Below are positions 5,637 through 6,689 of a DNA stretch of 6,689 bases, in pieces. This DNA is from Acidobacteriota bacterium (lineage in GTDB: Bacteria > Acidobacteriota > Terriglobia > Bryobacterales > Bryobacteraceae): assembly GCA_026394095.1 (NCBI GenBank), contig JAPKYY010000123.1, positions 1 through 6,689 of the forward strand, given 5' to 3'. Numbering within the stretch: position 1 is the stretch's first letter; each line of letters begins with the position of its first letter. Below the pieces are notes generated by a model, which was not told the origin of the DNA, searched no databases, and was given only the letters and a program-made list of their open reading frames with translations. The translations under genes and the position numbers were made by a program.

Positions 5637-6496
5637 GGTGTAAATTTCAGTTCGGCGTCAGCGCCAAACTTCTGAAAGTCCTTGTATTCGTATTTCGTTT
5701 CAATCATCAATGTGCCGTTCACCTTACGGACGTAAACAACACTCAGCGGCACCACCGAGCCAAATTTAGATTCACCATACTCAATGATCCCCTCATCGGA
5801 AATCTGAATATTGTCCTGTGTGATCAGTGAAGAAAGCTGGATCTTCAGTGGCCGTAAATCAGACGAACGCAACCAGATCAATCCGCTCAGTGGCTGCTGC
5901 ATTGCCTGCTTTCCATCAAACACAGTCACAGAAGCTCCCCCATCCGTGCGCAAAAACCCAAACACCTGCACACGATCCGCACCCACAAATTCCTCAGACT
6001 TCAAGTCAAAGCGGATCTTGTCAATCTCTCCAAACCGGAAGAGCAGCAGCGACAAGCTGTAATCCGTCGCCAGCCCATTCAGCCCATACCGGGTGAACTC
6101 TTCCATCATCTTCAGCCTGGCCCGGTCATCGTCGCTCTTCAAGCCAAAAGCCAACCGCTCCCGAGCCTTCTTCGGCGCCATCACCGAGCGCCCGTCCACA
6201 TCAATCACCTTGCGCAACTCATACCAGACCGGGTTGTCCTTACCGCGCAACGCATAGCCAAGTTCAGACTTTATCTCCCGCTCCCGAATCTTCGGGGGAA
6301 TCGGCTTCAGCGCCGCCTCTCCCACCCGAATCCGCATCCGCGTGGAATAGCTGATCGACTTCTGCCTCAGCACCTCCGTCCCAATCAAGTTCGGCAACTG
6401 CTCGGCAAACGATTGTGCCTGGCTTGCCAGCCTCGCCTTGTCCAATGGTGCCTGTTGCGCCATCAGACTGATCGATAAAAGCCAAATCGTTCCCAT
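5633..6496 (-). CDS. Secreted hypothetical protein of an Acidobacteria 'LPN' type family
   Basis: This 287-residue protein is probably exported; no enzyme motif is visible. From ATG 6496 the N-terminus MGTIWLLSISLMAQQA is hydrophobic and resembles a short signal peptide, although it lacks the usual basic residues. The frame is open further upstream (RAKIRL just before), but only rare start codons occur there. A TTG at 6499 is a near-equal alternative, and a weak GAAG lies 9 nt before the ATG. The segment SFAEQLPNLIGTEVLRQK (29-46), followed by a strand-rich region with IKSELGYALRG and VWYELRKVIDVDGR, recalls secreted proteins common in Acidobacteriota that carry an 'LPNF' motif near the start. 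The C-terminal half (LIWLRSSDLRPLKIQ, then GSVVPLSVVYVRKVNG, KYEYKDFQKFGADAELKF) looks like the beta-sheet of a LolA/LolB-like fold; this is inference. It is first in a two-gene unit with the esterase. Confidence 0.8.
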   Translation of the reverse strand: MGTIWLLSISLMAQQAPLDKARLASQAQSFAEQLPNLIGTEVLRQKSISYSTRMRIRVGEAALKPIPPKIREREIKSELGYALRGKDNPVWYELRKVIDVDGRSVMAPKKARERLAFGLKSDDDRARLKMMEEFTRYGLNGLATDYSLSLLLFRFGEIDKIRFDLKSEEFVGADRVQVFGFLRTDGGASVTVFDGKQAMQQPLSGLIWLRSSDLRPLKIQLSSLITQDNIQISDEGIIEYGESKFGSVVPLSVVYVRKVNGTLMIETKYEYKDFQKFGADAELKFTP

Positions 6497-6520
6497 CAAT
6501 CGAATCTTCGCACGACCAAG

Positions 6521-6526
6521 TACAAT
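6521..6526 (+). promoter_or_regulatory. Candidate -10 element TACAAT for a leaderless transcript
   Basis: TACAAT (five of six matches to TATAAT) ends 7 nt before the ATG at 6534, which would place the transcription start at or next to the start codon. No Shine-Dalgarno is visible upstream of that ATG, as expected for a leaderless message. No good -35 hexamer is seen at 16-18 bp spacing (AATCGA-like sequence only), which lowers confidence. Confidence 0.35.
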
Positions 6527-6533
6527 CAGACGT

Positions 6534-6689
6534 ATGCGATTGCTTCTACTTGTCTGCGCACTCTCTTCCCTTTTGGCCGCTCAGGGCCTTGAATACATCA
6601 AAGCCAACTACACCAGGTACGAGCACCGCATCGCCATGCGCGACGGCAAGCGTCTCTTTACCAGCGTCTACATGCCCAAAGACGCCTCA
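6534..6689 (+). CDS. CocE/NonD-type (X-Pro dipeptidyl-peptidase-like) hydrolase, N-terminal fragment
   Basis: The first 52 codons are visible and the frame is open to the right edge. MRLLLLVCALSSLLAAQG is a clear signal peptide with a cleavage site near Ala15-Ala16/Gln17, so the product is exported. The mature start, YIKANYTRYEHRIAMRDGKRLFTSVYMPKDAS, matches the opening beta-strands of CocE/NonD family hydrolases, where a 'MRDG..L....Y.P' segment precedes the alpha/beta-hydrolase core. Members hydrolyse esters, glutaryl-7-ACA-type amides or X-Pro peptides. The catalytic Ser, Asp and His are beyond the window, so activity cannot be judged. It is divergent from the secreted 'LPN' gene, with 37 bp between the starts. 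Confidence 0.85.
   Translation, partial: MRLLLLVCALSSLLAAQGLEYIKANYTRYEHRIAMRDGKRLFTSVYMPKDAS

Noticed and set aside
5312..5830. 172-codon plus-strand frame opposite the esterase and 'LPN' genes
   Set aside because: It crosses the junction of two well-supported minus-strand genes and has low-complexity, non-domain composition.

Overview
The window looks like chromosomal DNA from a member of the Acidobacteriota, possibly a Bryobacterales/Solibacter-like lineage. This rests on protein style: a TonB protein with a long cytoplasmic head and Gly-rich linker, a secreted 'LPN' family protein, and a CocE/NonD hydrolase with a signal peptide. It does not rest on a marker gene or a database search. 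Coding density is very high. No RNA genes, insertion sequences, CRISPR arrays, phage genes or attachment sites were seen, and no gene-free stretch exceeds 122 bp.

Layout, left to right. (1) 1-1763 (+): the 3' four fifths of a long RelA/SpoT-family (p)ppGpp synthetase/hydrolase, with its 5' end outside the window. (2) 1760-2089 (+): a DUF971 (GBBH-like N-terminal domain) protein, joined to rel by an ATGA stop/start overlap. (3) 2070-3095 (-): a TonB-family energy transducer whose 3' end overlaps DUF971 tail to tail by 20 nt. (4) 3096-3217: the only real intergenic region, holding an 8-bp inverted repeat over a candidate promoter for the TonB gene. (5) 3218-3880 (-): a small secreted beta-rich protein resembling the non-catalytic domains of GH2 glycosidases. 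(6) 3909-5024 (+), divergent and 28 bp away: an integral membrane protein that reads like an M48 (Ste24/HtpX-type) peptidase whose zinc ligands have been replaced. (7) 5010-5636 (-): a YqiA/UPF0227-like alpha/beta hydrolase, overlapping gene 6 tail to tail by 15 nt. (8) 5633-6496 (-): a secreted Acidobacteria-type protein, upstream of and coupled by ATGA to gene 7. (9) 6534-6689 (+), divergent and 37 bp away: the start of a secreted CocE/NonD-type hydrolase, running off the right edge.

How the genes fit together. Rel plus DUF971 form a translationally coupled pair, as do the secreted 'LPN' protein and the small esterase. The rest are single genes packed head to head or tail to tail. I see no coherent new defence, secretion or biosynthetic system. 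The most interesting point is the membrane protein at 3909-5024, an apparent M48 pseudoprotease, next to a small GH2-like protein without a catalytic barrel. Regulatory observations worth checking are the TonB leader dyad and a possible leaderless promoter at 6521-6536.
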